Positions 8,897 through 18,700 of a DNA stretch of 64,000 nt are shown piece after piece. Position 1 is the stretch's first letter; every line of letters starts with the position of its first letter. The notes below the pieces were generated by a model. That model was not told where the DNA came from. It was given only the letters and a program-made list of their open reading frames with translations, and ran no database searches. This stretch comes from JBDWFY01 sp965275915 (GTDB lineage: Bacteria; Pseudomonadota; Alphaproteobacteria; Rhizobiales; Stappiaceae): the NCBI GenBank assembly GCA_965275915.1, contig CBDHYI010000008.1:1533689-1597688 (forward strand), given 5' to 3'. The position numbers were made by a program, and so were the translations under genes.

Positions 8897-9475
8897 TTAC
8901 CAGCCTTCCGTCCCCGGCGTGCCTTTGATCGGGCCCTTGATTGCTTTGGTGATCCAACCGGCATAGACCCCGCCGGGCTGGGGCGTGACTTTTTCCTCGC
9001 CCACAAAGCAGGTGTCGACGCGGCCGGGGTAAAAGCCGATCCAGCCGGCAATTTCTGCGTAGCCTTCGGCAAGATCGTCGAGCGGGTCCGGGTAGGAAAA
9101 GGCGGCCTGGTCCGCGCGCTGGCCATCAAGCAGCACATCATAATAGATCGCAGCGCCTTTCCATTCGCACAGGGAAAAACCGTCGCGGACCTTTAGGTGC
9201 TCCATACGGACATCCTCCGGCGGCAGATAATAGACCGGCGCCCCGGCGGTCTCCAGAACCCGGACGGCACGGGTTGAGGCGGCGATCTCCTGTCCGGCAA
9301 ACACAACCCGAACCGGATCCCGCACCGCTTCAATGACTGGAGGGCGCGGATAGTCCCACACGGATTCCTCACCCGGCCCGACAGGTTCCGGTACAACCAT
9401 CTTCGGTCTTGGTCCCCATTTGCTCCGGTAAGGCGCAACGTGAGCCAGAACATCTTTTTTGGAGGGCAGTTGCAT
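8897..9475 (-). CDS. DUF427 domain protein
   Basis: A 192-residue protein with the DUF427 pattern: RVVFAGQEIAASTRAVRVLETAGAPVYYLPPEDV, then FSLCEWKGAAIYYDV and a YPDP motif. The family is a small beta-barrel of unknown biochemical role found in many bacteria and fungi. The N-terminal 35 residues (a WGPRPKMVVPE stretch) are an extension often seen in proteobacterial members. It faces the MFS gene at 9670 divergently. Nothing in the sequence suggests a prophage origin, so the prophage probably ends between 8823 and 8897. Confidence 0.8.
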   Translation of the reverse strand: MQLPSKKDVLAHVAPYRSKWGPRPKMVVPEPVGPGEESVWDYPRPPVIEAVRDPVRVVFAGQEIAASTRAVRVLETAGAPVYYLPPEDVRMEHLKVRDGFSLCEWKGAAIYYDVLLDGQRADQAAFSYPDPLDDLAEGYAEIAGWIGFYPGRVDTCFVGEEKVTPQPGGVYAGWITKAIKGPIKGTPGTEGW

Positions 9476-9669
9476 TGTCGGATCGGTATCCTGTCAGGGC
9501 TTTGATCGGTATGGGTGATGCCGGGAGATATATTGTCCGGTTTGGACGCGACAACCGCCCGGCACCCGCAAAACATTTGCATCACAAACCGCTTTCTCTG
9601 CTACGCTCCGGAAAATGCAACCGATAGGCCGCGTCTGTTTGGGAACCACATGTCTTTGATCACCCCCTC

Positions 9670-11028
9670 ATGTCTCTAATCACCAGTGAGAATCGCAAAT
9701 GGTGGCTGCTTGGTGCGGTGAGCTGCATCCTTGGGCTGGTGCTTCTGGATGAGACGGTGGTCGGTGTCGCGCTGCCGACGATAGAGGCGGAACTGAACCT
9801 GACCACCCACCAGGCGCACTGGGTGGTGAATGCCTATCTTCTGGTGTTTGCCTGTTTCGTGGCGGTCGGTGGCAAGCTCGGCGATCAGGTCGGCATGCTG
9901 CCGGTGTTCCTGACTGGCCTTGCGATTTTCGGGGTCTGTTCGCTGCTCGGCGGCTTTGCACCGTCCGGCGATGTGCTCATCCTGGCAAGGGCCGTGCAGG
10001 GTGTCGGCGCGGCGCTGATTTTTCCGCTCTCCGTCACCATGACGGCCCTGACATTCCCGCCGGAAGAACGAGGCTATGCGCTTGGCATCGGCGGGTCTAT
10101 CGGCACGGTATTCCTGGCAACGGGCCCGCTGTTGGGCGGCCTTTTGACGGACTATGTGTCCTGGCGCTGGATCTTCTGGGTCAACCCGCCGATCGTGATC
10201 GCGATCGTCCTGATCGGTTTTCTTTCCTGGCGTGACGTTACGCGGCCCGCACCGCCGCCGATTGACTGGATCGGCCTTGTGCTGATCGCTTCGGGCATGT
10301 TCTGCACCATCTTTGCGCTGATGCAGTCCGCTGTCTGGGGCTGGGGATCGGCGGCCGTCATCGGCCTGTTTGTTGCCGGGTTGGTGCTGCTTGCGGCCTT
10401 CACCCTATTTGAGCTCCGCACCGCAGCGCCGCTGATCGAGGTCGACCTGTTCAGCCTGCCGGCCTTCACCGCCTCGAACCTTGCGACCTTCGGTGTGCAA
10501 TATGCCAAAATGCCGGTGTTTATTTTCGCAGCGCTCTATGCCCAGAAGGTGCTCGGCCTGTCGGCGCTCGGGGCGGGCATGCTGGTGATCCTTGCCGCGC
10601 TGCCGCAGCCCTTTATCGCGCCTTATTGCGGCAAGCTGACCAGCCGGTATCCGCCGGGTCTGCTCGCAACGGGTGGCGTCTTCAGCCTTGCGCTGGCGAT
10701 GACGATCCTGAGCCTCGCCGCACCGGCGCGCGATATCTGGCTGTTCGCACCCGGGCTGTTTGTGTTCGGCCTGTCCGCATCGTTTGTCTTTGTGCCCACC
10801 CGAACCGCCATCATGGCGGCGCTGCCGGAAAGCAAGAAAGGGCAGGGCGGCGGCATCGTCATGACCAGCCAGATGATCGGCGGCACCGTCGGGCTTGCTA
10901 TCTGCAGCGCGGTTTTTGCGTTTCACAACAGTTATGTGTCGGTCTTTGCCTCAACCGCGGTCCTTTTGTTTGTCTTGACCGGTCTTTGTGCCGTGCTTTA
11001 TCGGCGCGACCCGGTGAGGGCGGTGTGA
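9670..11028 (+). CDS. MFS multidrug transporter (DHA2/EmrB-QacA type)
   Basis: A 452-residue, very hydrophobic protein. The first membrane segment is followed by LDETVVGVALPTIEAEL, the motif diagnostic of the drug:H+ antiporter-2 group, and GGKLGDQVG after segment 2 is the general MFS loop motif. The WRWIFWVNPPI motif near residue 165 is also typical of DHA2 pumps. It probably exports drugs or metabolites across the inner membrane by proton exchange; the substrate cannot be read from sequence. It stands alone, with no HlyD-type adaptor beside it. Confidence 0.85.
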   Translation: MSLITSENRKWWLLGAVSCILGLVLLDETVVGVALPTIEAELNLTTHQAHWVVNAYLLVFACFVAVGGKLGDQVGMLPVFLTGLAIFGVCSLLGGFAPSGDVLILARAVQGVGAALIFPLSVTMTALTFPPEERGYALGIGGSIGTVFLATGPLLGGLLTDYVSWRWIFWVNPPIVIAIVLIGFLSWRDVTRPAPPPIDWIGLVLIASGMFCTIFALMQSAVWGWGSAAVIGLFVAGLVLLAAFTLFELRTAAPLIEVDLFSLPAFTASNLATFGVQYAKMPVFIFAALYAQKVLGLSALGAGMLVILAALPQPFIAPYCGKLTSRYPPGLLATGGVFSLALAMTILSLAAPARDIWLFAPGLFVFGLSASFVFVPTRTAIMAALPESKKGQGGGIVMTSQMIGGTVGLAICSAVFAFHNSYVSVFASTAVLLFVLTGLCAVLYRRDPVRAV

Positions 11029-11294
11029 TCCGGTCTCTGCCTGTATTTTTCAGCGGAAAATCCGGCGCATTGGACGGCGTCCCAGGCTTTGCAAGATCTG
11101 CGGCACCGCGCGTTGGTGCGCGCCTTGCCGCCGGGCGCCAAAAAATATGATTACAACACTGACGCCCTAACTGCCCCCGCCAATGGGGCAGTCCCTTGAT
11201 CCGGACAGTGATCAGGAGTACCGCTAGGCGGTGTTTTTAGTGTTCTCTTCCCGCCTGCAGGCACGTTCGACTTTTTGACAGAGGCCTTGAACCC

Positions 11295-12053
11295 ATGACC
11301 GATCATTCCGCGGACCAGCATCATCAGCCCCTTGGCATCGGCGACATTGTCGGCGATACGTTTACGATACTGACGGGCAATATCCCGGCGATCCTGATGC
11401 TCGCCTGCCTGCCGTCCCTGATTTCGCTGGCGCTCATCGGCCTCCTGTTCGGTGAGGGCTATCTGACGGGAGCAATCGGACCGGAGCAATCCGGTGTCAG
11501 CACATTGCTGGTCACAATCATTTCCCTGGCGGCCTATGGGGTGACGGCGGCCCTGCTGGTCCAGATGGCGTATGATGCCAAACTTGGCCATGGGGTCCAG
11601 CCCGCGCGCTATGTTCGGCCCGCGCTCAACTGCGCGCTGCCCATTGTTATCCTGACCATTGTCGTGACGGTCATGATGGGGATCGGGCTTGTGGCGCTGG
11701 TCGTTCCGGGGCTCTGGATTTACGCGGTCTTCTCGGTCTTCATTCCGGCTGTGGTCATCGATCGCGCGGGCTTCAACGCCCTTGGCCGCAGCATATGGCT
11801 GACCAGGGAATACCGGTGGCCCATTGTCGGCCTGACGCTTGTTATCTGGATCATCGCAATGGCGCTCAATCTGGGCGGACTTTTTCTGGCGGATCTCGTG
11901 AGCGGTGGCTTTATTCCCAGCCTCATTATCCTGACCATCGTTTACGGCATTACCTACGGCATTTCCGGCATTTCCGTTGCGCTGCTTTACGCACGCCTCA
12001 GGGAGATCAAGGAAGGCGCCAGCGTGGGCGATCTGGTGGCGATCTTTAACTGA
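11295..12053 (+). CDS. Multi-pass membrane protein, tandem paralogue 1
   Basis: A 252-residue protein with about six predicted membrane segments and a charged C-terminal ARLREIKEGASVGDLVAIFN. It resembles proteins annotated as glycerophosphoryl diester phosphodiesterase membrane-domain or DUF975-like, but carries no catalytic domain. The gene at 12113 is a full-length paralogue: the PLGIG(D/T)I, FxILxGNIPA, ALGRS(I/M)(W/F)L and LREIKEGASVGDLV blocks are shared. Function unknown; a role in membrane organisation or secretion is only a guess. Confidence 0.6.
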   Translation: MTDHSADQHHQPLGIGDIVGDTFTILTGNIPAILMLACLPSLISLALIGLLFGEGYLTGAIGPEQSGVSTLLVTIISLAAYGVTAALLVQMAYDAKLGHGVQPARYVRPALNCALPIVILTIVVTVMMGIGLVALVVPGLWIYAVFSVFIPAVVIDRAGFNALGRSIWLTREYRWPIVGLTLVIWIIAMALNLGGLFLADLVSGGFIPSLIILTIVYGITYGISGISVALLYARLREIKEGASVGDLVAIFN

Positions 12054-12112
12054 GGTCGGCCGGATTGGCGGATGTTGCCGCATTCTAAAACTTTGAACGA
12101 GAATTCACAGAG

Positions 12113-12895
12113 ATGACAGATACTTCCGACGAACGATACTGGCAGCCGCTCGGTATTGGCACTATCATCAGCGAGACATTTTCGATACTTGCAGGAAACA
12201 TCCCGGCTGTGTTGATCCTTGGAAGTCTGCCTGCATTGGTTTCCTTGCTTGTTCCATGGCTGCTTTTCGGTCCGGCTTTTTTGACCGGGGAACCGACGCC
12301 GGATCAAGCTGTCGCGATCAGCCAGAACGTCAGTTTTCTCAACTTCTTCCAAGTATCAGCAATTTCAATGACGTCTTATGGCGCAGCCATCGTTCTGCTT
12401 GCCCAGATGACATATGATGTCAAGCTTGGCCGATCAGTTCACTTCGGACGATATTTTCAGCGTACGCTGGTAAGTGTCGTTCATATATTCGTTTTGTCAG
12501 TGGTTCTCTACATTATTATGTTGTTTGCGTTCTTTCTATTCATTATTCCGGCATTGTGGGCGTATGCCGTATTCTGTGTCACGTTACCCGCGCTCATCAT
12601 TGATCGTGCAGGTTTCGGAGCGCTCGGTCGTAGCATGTTTTTGAGCAAAGGCTACCGGTGGCCAATTGTCGGACTGACGATCATAATGTGGGTTATCGGT
12701 ATAGCGATATTTATGGTTGGCTCGTTTTTGACCGGGTTCATTCCCGGCGGCATCGCAATGGATTTGATATTCCAGGTACTCCTTTACGGTATCTCATTTG
12801 GCGTTGCCGGCGTCTCAGTTGCCCTCATCTATGCCCGGCTCAAGGAGATCAAGGAAGGCGCGAGCGTAGGGGATCTGGTATCGGTCTTTGAGTGA
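12113..12895 (+). CDS. Multi-pass membrane protein, tandem paralogue 2
   Basis: A 260-residue paralogue of the preceding gene, 59 bases downstream and in the same direction, so probably co-transcribed. It keeps the IDRAGFGALGRSMFLSKGYRWPIVGLT segment and the ARLKEIKEGASVGDLVSVFE end. Codon use is visibly less GC-rich than in the first copy, so the pair may be old or one copy may have arrived by transfer. No catalytic motif is visible. The retained C-terminal KEGASVGDLV tail suggests a conserved cytoplasmic contact. Confidence 0.6.
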   Translation: MTDTSDERYWQPLGIGTIISETFSILAGNIPAVLILGSLPALVSLLVPWLLFGPAFLTGEPTPDQAVAISQNVSFLNFFQVSAISMTSYGAAIVLLAQMTYDVKLGRSVHFGRYFQRTLVSVVHIFVLSVVLYIIMLFAFFLFIIPALWAYAVFCVTLPALIIDRAGFGALGRSMFLSKGYRWPIVGLTIIMWVIGIAIFMVGSFLTGFIPGGIAMDLIFQVLLYGISFGVAGVSVALIYARLKEIKEGASVGDLVSVFE

Positions 12896-12988
12896 GGGTG
12901 ATCGGCGCGGACGATGTCGCGTGTTACCATCTGCCGGCATTGTTATGTCGGGAAGTGTGCCCGCAAACGGTAACGGGAAGGTCTGCTC

Positions 12989-13471
12989 ATGGGTATGATC
13001 GAAGAGCGTATCGCGGAGCTTGGTCTTTATATTCCGGACGAGCCGAAACTTCCGCCGGGCCTTGACCTGCTGTTTCCCTGGGTGAATGTGCGCGGTCAGC
13101 GCGTATTTGTGTCCGGCCATGCACCGCAGGACCCCGACGGTACGATATCAGGCCCGTTCGGGCAGGTCGGCAGGGATGTGACGGTCGAAGACGCCGCGGA
13201 GCTTGCAAAGAAAACCGCTCTTGCCATGCTGGGCAGCCTTCATCGCGAGCTCGGGACACTCGATCGCATCGCCGGGTGGGGCAGGGTCTTCGGCATGGTC
13301 AATGCCGTCCCTGGGTTCGACAGGCATCCTGTTGTGATCAATGGCTTTTCGAAAGTGATCCTGGATGTGTTCGGACCCGATACCGGGCGGCATTCCCGAT
13401 CGGCCGTCGGCATGGCATCGCTGCCGATGAATTTCGCCGTTGAGATTGAGGCGGAGGTTCTTATCGGCTGA
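12989..13471 (+). CDS. RidA (YjgF/YER057c/UK114) family protein
   Basis: A 160-residue protein of the longer RidA subgroup. It has VRGQRVFVSGHAPQDPDG near residue 35, DAAELAKKTALAMLGSLHRELGTLDRI in the middle and HSRSAVGMASLPMNFAVEIEAEVLIG at the end. Classic RidA hydrolyses reactive enamine/imine intermediates of amino-acid metabolism. Members of this longer subgroup often lack that activity and their role is unsettled. GGGAAGG-like bases precede the ATG. It lies 48 bases before a cupin gene, which suggests a small operon. Confidence 0.8.
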   Translation: MGMIEERIAELGLYIPDEPKLPPGLDLLFPWVNVRGQRVFVSGHAPQDPDGTISGPFGQVGRDVTVEDAAELAKKTALAMLGSLHRELGTLDRIAGWGRVFGMVNAVPGFDRHPVVINGFSKVILDVFGPDTGRHSRSAVGMASLPMNFAVEIEAEVLIG

Positions 13472-13519
13472 GGGCCTCTTTGAGGCGATACGATTATCCG
13501 GAACCGAGGAGGAGCAAGA

Positions 13520-13951
13520 ATGGCATCCGATCAGGACCTGAAATGCCGCAAAGTCCGACCTGAAGGCCGGTATGCAGGCAAACAGGGATCTAACTATTTC
13601 GAGGGAATTGCGCGGGAGACCACCGGTTCCCGGGGGATCTGCATGCATCTTTTAACCATTCCGCCCGGCGGCCGCGCCGCGGCGCACAAGCACGACGCCC
13701 ATGAGACCGCTCTCTATGTGATCTCGGGGGAAGGCGTGATGTGGTGGGGACACCGCCTGGAAAACAAGATGGTGGCCAAGGCCGGCGATATGATCTATAT
13801 CCCCGCCGACATGCCGCATTTGCCGGCGAACCTGTCCGATGCGGATGTCGTGGCGGTGATTGCCCGAACCGATCCCAACGAACAGGAGAGCGTGACGTTG
13901 CTGCCGGACCTTGAGACCCTTGCGCCAGCGGTGGAGCAGGATTCGGGCTGA
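13520..13951 (+). CDS. Cupin-domain protein
   Basis: A 143-residue single-domain cupin. The metal-binding motif 1 is seen as HKHDAHETALYVISGEG and motif 2 as AGDMIYIPADMPHLPAN, with the expected histidines and glutamate. A strong GAGGAGGAG ribosome site precedes the ATG. Such proteins are small metal enzymes or binding proteins; the substrate cannot be told. Its closeness to the RidA-type gene suggests shared expression, perhaps in detoxifying reactive metabolites (inference). Confidence 0.75.
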   Translation: MASDQDLKCRKVRPEGRYAGKQGSNYFEGIARETTGSRGICMHLLTIPPGGRAAAHKHDAHETALYVISGEGVMWWGHRLENKMVAKAGDMIYIPADMPHLPANLSDADVVAVIARTDPNEQESVTLLPDLETLAPAVEQDSG

Positions 13952-14079
13952 CAATGGTAAAGCAACTTACGGCTCGTTGCCCGGCGCGGCCCGCAACGGA
14001 TTGCTTGTTCAGGCCTCTTCATATTCGTTTCACAAAGCACTGTCTTCCTGAGGCCTGCATTCAACAAGGACTTTCATTC

Positions 14080-15081
14080 ATGTATGGTCAATCGCTAAGC
14101 CCGATTTTCGCATTGGCCCTGTTAGGATATCTGGGCGCTACGGTTGCACTGAAAGCGCAAAGCGCCGACGATGTTCTGCAGGAGGCCGAGGCATCTTCCG
14201 ATAAAAAAGACATCACCAATATCATTCTGACGGAACGTTCGCCGGACTGCGGCACCTATGCGCTGGCCTATACGTCCGAGGTCACCGCCTTGCAGCAGCA
14301 AAAGGCGTTCGACGGGGCGCTGATTGTCAGCGCGGAGGACGACAGCTGCACGCTGACGTCCAACGGGATCCCCAATCATGATTTTGGTGGTGGCTCGGAG
14401 CGGCCGTTCGCAACGCCTGTCGCGGCCATCGGCGCGACCTTCAACATTCCCCGAAAGCCGAAGGCTGCGTCTGTGCCGACACCACTGTCCCACCGGACAT
14501 TTGACGCGGTGCTTCTGAACGGCGTTGTTGTCGATATCCTGTCCGCAGGCTGTTACGATCCGAACGGCCGCCGGCCCAATCGGGACGGCAATGTTCTCGC
14601 CGGTTGCCGCGATACGGTAGACTGGCTGATCGACCCGATGTCGCCGCTGGCCCCCTTTGCCGAAGATGATCACCATGGCCATCCGCAGCCGGACGGACGC
14701 TATCACTATCACGGCAATCCGATGGCCCTGTTCGACGACAATCCCACGCCGGACGGCTCACCGCTGATCGGCTTCGCAGCGGACGGCTTCCCGATTTACG
14801 GCCCCTACATAAAGGACGAAACAGGCAAGGTGCGCAAAGTGACCTCCGGCTACAGTCTCAAAGAAGGCAACCGTCCGACCGGTGACGGCAATCCCGGCGG
14901 TAGCTATGACGGCCTTTACCGGGCAGACTGGGAGTTCACCGGAAACGGAGATCTCGATGCCTGCAACGGCATGACGCACAACGGCACCTATGCCTATTAT
15001 GTGATCGACACCTTCCCCTGGATGATCGCCTGCCACACCGGAACGCCGGATTCTTCCTTTGTCCGGCCTGGATTGCGGTAG
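14080..15081 (+). CDS. Secreted YHYH-domain protein
   Basis: A 333-residue protein from ATG 14080, which follows CAAGGAC and gives a clean signal peptide (SPIFALALLGYLGATVALKAQS). The YHYH domain is clear: DHHGHPQPDGRYHYHGNPM, then PLIGFAADGFPIYGPY and a late YYVIDTFPWMIACHTG. The family is periplasmic or exported in many marine bacteria; its function is unknown, and the histidines suggest metal binding. An earlier in-frame ATG at 13954 would bury the signal peptide, so it was not used. Stands alone. Confidence 0.8.
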   Translation: MYGQSLSPIFALALLGYLGATVALKAQSADDVLQEAEASSDKKDITNIILTERSPDCGTYALAYTSEVTALQQQKAFDGALIVSAEDDSCTLTSNGIPNHDFGGGSERPFATPVAAIGATFNIPRKPKAASVPTPLSHRTFDAVLLNGVVVDILSAGCYDPNGRRPNRDGNVLAGCRDTVDWLIDPMSPLAPFAEDDHHGHPQPDGRYHYHGNPMALFDDNPTPDGSPLIGFAADGFPIYGPYIKDETGKVRKVTSGYSLKEGNRPTGDGNPGGSYDGLYRADWEFTGNGDLDACNGMTHNGTYAYYVIDTFPWMIACHTGTPDSSFVRPGLR

Positions 15082-15442
15082 GACGAAACAAGGCAAGAGA
15101 GCGGTGCAAGGGAAACGCATGCGCAAATCCGAACATGTGAGCCGCTGGTGTCCTCCGGTCTGGCGGATGACTGGGGCATGCTCACCAAATACCGCCGCAA
15201 GATGAAGACGCTTGGGTAAACTGCAAAATCAAAGGCGGAAAATTTAAGGCCTTTGGCGGCCCTGGTCAGTTAGACGCGCTCAGTCTTTTTTGGATGCGCG
15301 CTGATCCCGCTGATGCGTGGTGTGCCGGCCGGTGCGTGCCTGATAAGCGGAGAAGACCTGAGGGTTTGACCCCCGTCAATGTGCCGGGCACCGGAGGCAG
15401 GTAAGGTGCGGTTCATGCCTTTCCTTAAAGCGGGAGTTGACA
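15082..15442. other. Intergenic stretch with a possible gene remnant
   Basis: In the plus frame a stretch around 15,145-15,220 reads EPLVSSGLADDWGMLTKYRRKM and then stops after KTLG. It has no start codon and looks like the end of a lost gene. The rest shows nothing I can name. The PhaC ribosome site (GGGAG) lies at its right edge. Confidence 0.25.
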
Positions 15443-17305
15443 ATGGACACACCTGCGGGCACACGCAAGAGAGCATCCTCCTCAAAAACTTCAGCTCCTG
15501 TGCCGGAGAAGACAAGGGGCGCTCCGTCGGTCCTTAAGCCCGGGCCTTTCGATGATCCCTGGGAATGGGATTCCTTTTCATCCACAGCGTTTTTCGATCT
15601 GACCGACCGGGCGCTGCGCGCTTCGGTTTCGCGTTTTACGTTAGGTCTATCGCCGCGGGCACTGACCTCAGCCTATCTCGACTGGGCGATGGGTCTTGTC
15701 TGCGCTCCGGGCAAACGGGCTCAACTCATGGACAAGGCACTCCGCAAAACCATCAAATTTGCGCACTTTGCCGTGTCCAGGTCGATGAATCCCGAAAAAC
15801 CCGTCCGCTGCATTGAACCTCTGCCGCAGGACCGGCGCTTCCGCGACGATGCCTGGCAGAGCTTTCCGTTTGGGCTCATCTATCAGTCGTTTCTTCTGAC
15901 CCAGCAGTGGTGGCACAATGCGACGACAGGCATCACAGGCGTTTCGGCGCAACATGAACGCGTGGTGGAATTTGCCGCCCGGCAATGGCTTGATATTTTT
16001 TCGCCGTCAAACTTCATTCTGACCAACCCGAAAGTGCTGAAATACACGGCCGAACAGGGCGGGCAGAACCTCCTGCGCGGATTTCAGAACTATATTGAAG
16101 ACCTTGAAAAGACGCTTTCCGGTCAAAGATACGAAGTCGGCGAGGCGTTTGCGGTGGGGCGCGATGTTGCCGCAACGCCGGGCAAAGTCGTCTATCGCAA
16201 CCGGCTGATTGAGCTGATCCAGTATGAACCGGCAACAAAGACCGTGAAGGCGGAACCGCTTCTGATCGTGCCTGCCTGGATCATGAAATATTACATTCTC
16301 GACTTGTCTGAGGAAAACTCGCTGGTCCGGTTCCTGGTTGATCAGGGGCACACCGTTTTCATGATCTCATGGAAGAACCCCGATCCGGAAGACCGGGATC
16401 TGACCATGCACGATTATTGTCAACTGGGGGTCATGGGCGCCCTCGATGCTGTCAGCCGGATTGTGCCGGGCCGGAAAGTGCACGGTGTCGGTTACTGTCT
16501 GGGCGGCACGCTGCTCGCCATCGCAGCTGCGACCATGGCGCGGGACGGGGATGACCGGCTCAAATCGCTGGCATTTCTCGCAACGCAGGTCGATTTTGAA
16601 GAAGCGGGCGAATTGACGCTTTTCATAAACGAAGAACAGGTCTCATTCCTTGAAGACATGATGTGGGAGCAGGGGTTTCTGGATACCCACCAGATGGCCG
16701 GAACGTTTCAGCTGCTGCGCTCCAACGATCTGATCTGGTCTAAAATGGTGCAGGAATACTTGCTGGGCGAGCGCAGCCGGTTAACGGATCTTATGGCGTG
16801 GAACAGCGATGCCACCCGCATGCCCTACAAGATGCATTCCGAATACCTTCGGCATCTGTTTCTGAAAAACGACCTTGCGGAGGGACGGTATCTGGTCGAA
16901 GGGCGGCCGATTACGGTGTCAGATATTCGCGCACCGATGTTTGTGGTTGGCACCGAACGCGATCACGTGGCGCCGTGGCGCTCAGTCTATAAGTTTCACC
17001 TTCTGGCGGACACCGATATCACCTTTCTATTGACCAGCGGTGGGCACAATGCCGGAATCGTCTCAGAACCCGGACATCGGGGACGGACATTCAGGATAAG
17101 AGCCGTCAAGGCGCAAGACTCCTATATTGGTCCCAATCGCTGGCTGAATGAAACACCTGTAAAGGAGGGGTCCTGGTGGCCGGATTGGCAGGGGTGGCTG
17201 GAAAAGGAATCCTCAGGAGAGTGCAAACCGCCCAAGATGGGCATGCCGGAGGAAAAGGCGAACACGCTGGAACGTGCTCCGGGCAGCTATGTTTTTCAGC
17301 GGTAA
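15443..17305 (+). CDS. phaC: Class I polyhydroxyalkanoate synthase
   Basis: A 620-residue protein from ATG 15443, eight bases after GGGAG. It polymerises (R)-3-hydroxyacyl-CoA into PHA storage granules. The lipase-like box GYCLGGT contains the catalytic cysteine; the aspartate is in VGTERDHVAPW and the histidine in SGGHNAGIV, in the right order and spacing for the family. The central QQWWHN motif and the length are those of class I synthases. No PhaA/PhaB/PhaR genes are adjacent. The poorly conserved first 40 residues, rich in Ser and Lys, are normal for granule-bound synthases. Confidence 0.93.
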   Translation: MDTPAGTRKRASSSKTSAPVPEKTRGAPSVLKPGPFDDPWEWDSFSSTAFFDLTDRALRASVSRFTLGLSPRALTSAYLDWAMGLVCAPGKRAQLMDKALRKTIKFAHFAVSRSMNPEKPVRCIEPLPQDRRFRDDAWQSFPFGLIYQSFLLTQQWWHNATTGITGVSAQHERVVEFAARQWLDIFSPSNFILTNPKVLKYTAEQGGQNLLRGFQNYIEDLEKTLSGQRYEVGEAFAVGRDVAATPGKVVYRNRLIELIQYEPATKTVKAEPLLIVPAWIMKYYILDLSEENSLVRFLVDQGHTVFMISWKNPDPEDRDLTMHDYCQLGVMGALDAVSRIVPGRKVHGVGYCLGGTLLAIAAATMARDGDDRLKSLAFLATQVDFEEAGELTLFINEEQVSFLEDMMWEQGFLDTHQMAGTFQLLRSNDLIWSKMVQEYLLGERSRLTDLMAWNSDATRMPYKMHSEYLRHLFLKNDLAEGRYLVEGRPITVSDIRAPMFVVGTERDHVAPWRSVYKFHLLADTDITFLLTSGGHNAGIVSEPGHRGRTFRIRAVKAQDSYIGPNRWLNETPVKEGSWWPDWQGWLEKESSGECKPPKMGMPEEKANTLERAPGSYVFQR

Positions 17306-17383
17306 GGTCATGGCAGACTTGCCGACGCAGAAGTCGCAACACTCGTTGACCGGTTTCTGCATCGTCGCTTCGGGCCGTATCCC

Positions 17384-17966
17384 TCAAGCCCGATAGGCGG
17401 GCAGAGGCGCACGGTCCTGGAGGGCGATCATCCGGCGGAGCATCACGTCCGTCAGTGTGTGCCTGATCTCCGCATGGCCGGGATCGTCATAGAGATTGGT
17501 CATCTCGAAGGGATCGTTTTTCAGGTCGTAGAGTTCCGACCAGCTTTCTCCCTCCCGGAGCGACATGCGGTAGCGGTCGGTCATCACGGTTCTGACACGT
17601 TGGGGCGGTCGAATCCGATCATTGTCCGCTGGCTGTCTTCCTCTACAATGATCGCTTCCGGTGCGTCGGTGCTCATCAGATCGCGCCCCTGAATGCCGTT
17701 GAAGGGCTGGATGCCGGCGCGTTCCAAGATGGTCGCGGAAATATCGATTGAGGACCCCAGCGCATCGCTGACGGTGCCGCCGGTCGGCGCCTTGGGATCG
17801 TGCCAGATGAAAGGCACACGGATGATGCTCTGATAATGCAGAAGCAGTTTCAGCATCAGGCCGTGATCGCCCATATAGTCACCGTGATCGGATGTGAAAA
17901 TGACGATCGTATCCTCCGCCAGTCCTAACGCCTCAAGGCGCCGCAGCACCCGGCCGGGCAGGCTCG
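17384..17966 (-). pseudogene. Truncated, frameshifted sulfatase
   Basis: The minus strand reads LRRLEALGLAEDTIVIFTSDHGDYMGDHG, the metal-binding SDHG region of alkaline-phosphatase-type sulfatases, and then the C-terminal part as far as about 17,590. The following TDRYRMSLREGESWSELYDLKNDP block, typical of sulfatase C-termini, is in another frame. The first half of the enzyme, including the Cys/Ser active-site motif, is missing. The frame runs straight into a headless LysR gene on the opposite strand, so a deletion probably removed both 5' ends. Confidence 0.8.
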
Positions 17967-18662
17967 TTGCGTCTGGGCGCGCCGCCGATTGTCGCCGGGC
18001 GGTTCCTGTCCAAGGTCATGGCCGATTTTATCAATGACAATCCCGATTGCATTGTGGAACTCAGATCGGGTCTCGTTCCGGAGCTGCGATCCATGCTGGA
18101 ACGTGACCAGAACGACCGTGTGATCGCGCCGCTGAGTCTGGCTGAACAGTCAATGGGACTGGAATTCAGGCCGCTGCTGGAAGACAGGGTCGGCGTCTTG
18201 TGCCGGAGCAGTCATCCGCTGACGAAGAAAAAGACGATCACCGAAAAAGATCTTGAGGCGGTCTCATGGCTGGCGCACTCCAAGGGAAGCCTGCTCAGGC
18301 GGCAGACCGAAGCGGCAATGGTGGCGGCAGGGGTTCGGCAGATCCATATTGTGTGCGAAACCGACTCGATCAGATCGGCGCTTGAAATCGTGGTCCAGAC
18401 GGATCTGATCACCACTATGCCTGTGCTGACCACCGAACCTTATCTTGAAGACCGCGTGCGGTTTCTTCCCTACGATCACCCTCAGTTCCGGCGGCCGCTG
18501 GGGGCGGTTTACCGGGGCTGCATGCCGAACAATCCGGTGATCACCCGGTTTCTGAATGCTTTGGAGAAGCGAAGCGGAAACGGGACAGGCGCAGGAGGAA
18601 CGTGGATCGGGCGTGCCGGTTGCCGGTTGACCAACTCAGAGGAGTCGGAGGTTGTGGAATAG
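17967..18662 (+). pseudogene. LysR-type regulator lacking its DNA-binding domain
   Basis: About 200 residues match the effector-binding half of LysR regulators: RLGAPPIVAGRFLSKVMADFI, FRPLLEDRVGVLCRSSHPL, and a central region ending FLPYDHPQFRRPLGAVYRGC. The N-terminal winged-helix part is absent, and the only upstream start would be TTG. It was probably transcribed divergently from the sulfatase and regulated it. The shared deletion removed the HTH, the promoter and the start of the enzyme. Confidence 0.75.
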
Positions 18663-18700
18663 TTTGAAGCTTTATGAACTCGAGAACAGGAACGAAACCG

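Noticed and set aside
15145..15220. A small gene ending KYRRKMKTLG
   Set aside because: No start codon or ribosome site and no upstream coding; listed only as a possible remnant.
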